This document shows positions 63,899-64,000 of a DNA stretch of 64,000 nt, in pieces. The translations under genes were made by a program, and so were the position numbers. The stretch's first letter is position 1; the number at the start of each line of letters is the position of its first letter. The stretch spans positions 62,001-126,000 of the forward strand of contig ADNK01002290.1 in NCBI GenBank assembly GCA_000320545.1, in the 5' to 3' direction. A model generated the notes under the pieces. That model had not been told where the DNA came from. It worked only from the letters and a program-made list of their open reading frames with translations, and did not search any database. The DNA comes from Bigelowiella natans CCMP2755 (Eukaryota; Cercozoa; Chlorarachniophyceae).

Positions 63899-64000
63899 AC
63901 TCTATCCACATAGTTTAGTGAGAAGCTGAGAAGAAGATGTGCTGCTACTGACATTAGGTTCTTGGAACTCTTTTCATTCTTCTCATCTCAAGATCAGGTG
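62814..64000 (+). CDS. Polytopic membrane protein of unknown function, 3' truncated
   Basis: ATG in a CCCATGGC context starts a short basic, Gln-rich cytosolic head (ANKSQQQERRQQKNRW), followed by two hydrophobic helices (PVAASLISIFTLINL and WVAFILIMAGIHSIIAL) up to a GTAGGT donor at 63,024. Next exons: DPEFF (63,179-63,192), then VFIWMLTKVFIVLPFLAL (63,578-63,634, acceptor CCGTAG, donor GTGAGT), then GAELVISYVAGGFSPFWSAW with NNWIILIK (63,746-63,852), then VLGTLFILLIS at the window end. At least five membrane segments are visible. I do not recognise the family. The intron after 63,852 has a long CT tract. Confidence 0.65.

Overview
This is a nuclear genomic window from an intron-rich eukaryotic microbe. 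Genes are split into many short exons with GT-AG introns, some of only 14-60 nt, and introns and spacers are packed with di- and trinucleotide microsatellites. The gene set (RNF213-type giant E3, DXO/Rai1, PP2C, MHYT membrane protein, uroporphyrinogen decarboxylase, UPF1-like helicase, HEMK2 methyltransferase) is protist-like. A rhizarian such as a foraminifer or chlorarachniophyte is my guess, not a demonstrated assignment. Single-frame ORFs mislead here: several genes appear only after joining exons by splice site and phase.

Layout. 1-0.9 kb: end of a leftward PH-domain gene. 0.93-2.1 kb: a small rightward unknown gene. 2.75-23.5 kb: a giant rightward RNF213-like E3 (Tudor, CBM20, Tudor, RanBP2 finger, two AAA+ modules, U-box, RZ finger). 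23.7-31.1 kb: an island almost devoid of the dinucleotide TA, closed by short inverted repeats, apparently a mobile element. 31.7-34.8 kb: leftward DXO/Rai1 decapping nuclease. 36.5-38.9 kb: leftward PP2C phosphatase. 39.4-42.0 kb: rightward MHYT protein. 43.4-46.1 kb: rightward uroporphyrinogen decarboxylase. 46.8-59.4 kb: leftward UPF1-like helicase in more than 33 micro-exons. 59.6-61.7 kb: leftward HEMK2-type methyltransferase. 62.6 kb: a tRNA-like Pol III element. 62.8 kb to the end: a rightward polytopic membrane protein, cut by the window.

The main novelty candidate is the 7.4 kb TA-depleted island and its shorter relatives at about 35.1-36.3 and 42.0-43.2 kb. All lie between genes, never inside one. 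In the large island TA is about 30-fold rarer than base composition predicts, and about half of the surviving TAs sit inside the palindrome CTAG, which is locally amplified in the flanks. Loss of TA removes TAA and TAG, so long ORFs on both strands there are partly a composition artefact. Three genes of the window act in mRNA quality control or translation termination (DXO, UPF1-like helicase, HEMK2), and the last two are adjacent and co-oriented.
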